A stretch of 40,957 nt of DNA from NCBI GenBank assembly GCA_934358495.1, contig CAKRKO010000014.1, positions 1 to 40,957 of the forward strand. Direction: 5' to 3'. The position numbers and the translations under genes are program-made. The stretch comes from an uncultured Eubacterium sp. Lineage in GTDB: Bacteria > Bacillota > Clostridia > Lachnospirales > Lachnospiraceae. This document shows positions 40,741 to 40,957 of this stretch, in pieces (the first letter of the stretch is position 1; each line of letters starts with the position of its first letter). Under the pieces are notes generated by a model. The model saw only the letters and a program-made list of their open reading frames with translations, searched no databases and was not told where the DNA came from.

Positions 40741-40829
40741 ACATAAAGTATGACTGCAATAAACGTGAACTGTGGGAGTTCACATGTTTCAATTTAGATT
40801 AGAATGAGAGAAAAGAACGGAGGATAATT

Positions 40830-40957
40830 ATGGAAAAATTATTATTTACTTCTGAGTCAGTTACAGAGGGACATCCGGATAAAGTCTGCGATGCCGTATC
40901 TGATGCAATTCTGGATGCCTGCATGGCACAGGATCCGATGAGCCGTGTTGCCTGCGA
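40830..40957 (+). CDS. metK: S-adenosylmethionine synthetase, 5' part
   Basis: The first 42 complete codons are present, then the window ends. MEKLLFTSESVTEGHPDKVCDAVSDAILDACM is the conserved MetK N-terminus, with the ATP-binding GHPDK. The enzyme makes SAM from methionine and ATP. CGGAGG lies seven bases before the ATG. No SAM riboswitch is visible in the leader. Confidence 0.96.
   Translation, partial: MEKLLFTSESVTEGHPDKVCDAVSDAILDACMAQDPMSRVAC

Noticed and set aside
40741..40829. A SAM riboswitch in the metK leader
   Set aside because: Only one small hairpin and no terminator lie in the 83-base leader; it is too short for SAM-I and lacks the conserved elements.
1..40957. CRISPR array, prophage or transposon
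   Set aside because: No evenly spaced identical repeats with unique spacers, no integrase, transposase or phage structural genes. The dispersed repeats carry no transposase and lack constant terminal inverted repeats.

Overview
The window reads as chromosome of a low-to-mid GC Gram-positive anaerobe of the Clostridia, most likely family Lachnospiraceae. The evidence is the gene content: spore genes (spmA, spmB, spoVG), a GlgC/GlgD pair, a hexameric NADP-type glutamate dehydrogenase, a clostridial FabT-like MarR regulator, the DUF951-rpsF-ssb-rpsR and gdpP-rplI-dnaB blocks, a DnaD/DnaI-type primosome pair, and AGGAGG-type ribosome binding sites. I cannot assign a genus. I see no rRNA, tRNA, CRISPR array, phage or transposase gene. 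Almost all protein genes are ordinary core genes.

Layout. 1-2.0 kb: a DUF885 membrane-anchored metallopeptidase-like protein (-). 2.1-4.0 kb: FabT-like regulator, spmA, spmB (+). 4.0-8.2 kb: a FabK/nitronate monooxygenase-like flavoenzyme (-) and a MATE exporter (+), embedded in long structured intergenic repeats. 8.2-12.6 kb: small membrane protein, GntP-type permease and an LTA-synthase-like sulfatase (all -). 12.6-14.2 kb: a small unknown protein (-) and a sirtuin (+). 14.3-22.4 kb: DUF951, rpsF, ssb, rpsR, a membrane GDPD, the c-di-AMP phosphodiesterase gdpP, rplI, dnaB and an MntR/DtxR regulator (+). 22.7-24.6 kb: gdhA and an HPr-like protein lacking the phospho-histidine (+). 24.7-29.7 kb: PRPP synthetase, DnaI-like loader, DnaD-like protein, murC (-). 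30.1-32.8 kb: glgC, glgD, spoVG. 32.9-40.6 kb: pth, mfd, a PrsA-like foldase lipoprotein, aroK, murA, and the first 43 codons of metK at the window edge (+).

The notable content lies between the genes. Several intergenic regions of 300-650 bp carry large, multi-hairpin, dispersed elements. One family (three copies, about 200 bp hairpin plus a tail) shows clear compensatory base changes between copies, and its outer stems have different sequences in each copy yet stay self-complementary. A second, modular family (three fuller copies, one partial copy at the window edge, solo fragments) also covaries, and two direct copies bracket the GDPD gene. Two further multibranched elements lie upstream of the FabK-like gene and upstream of murA. 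These look like undescribed structured RNA or DNA elements, but I have no search to say whether they are already catalogued.

Regulatory links visible in sequence: FabT-box-like palindromes occur in front of the FabT-like gene and in the region upstream of the FabK-like gene; a strong hairpin with a U-run overlaps the spmA start codon; several consensus sigma-A promoters and intrinsic terminators can be placed.
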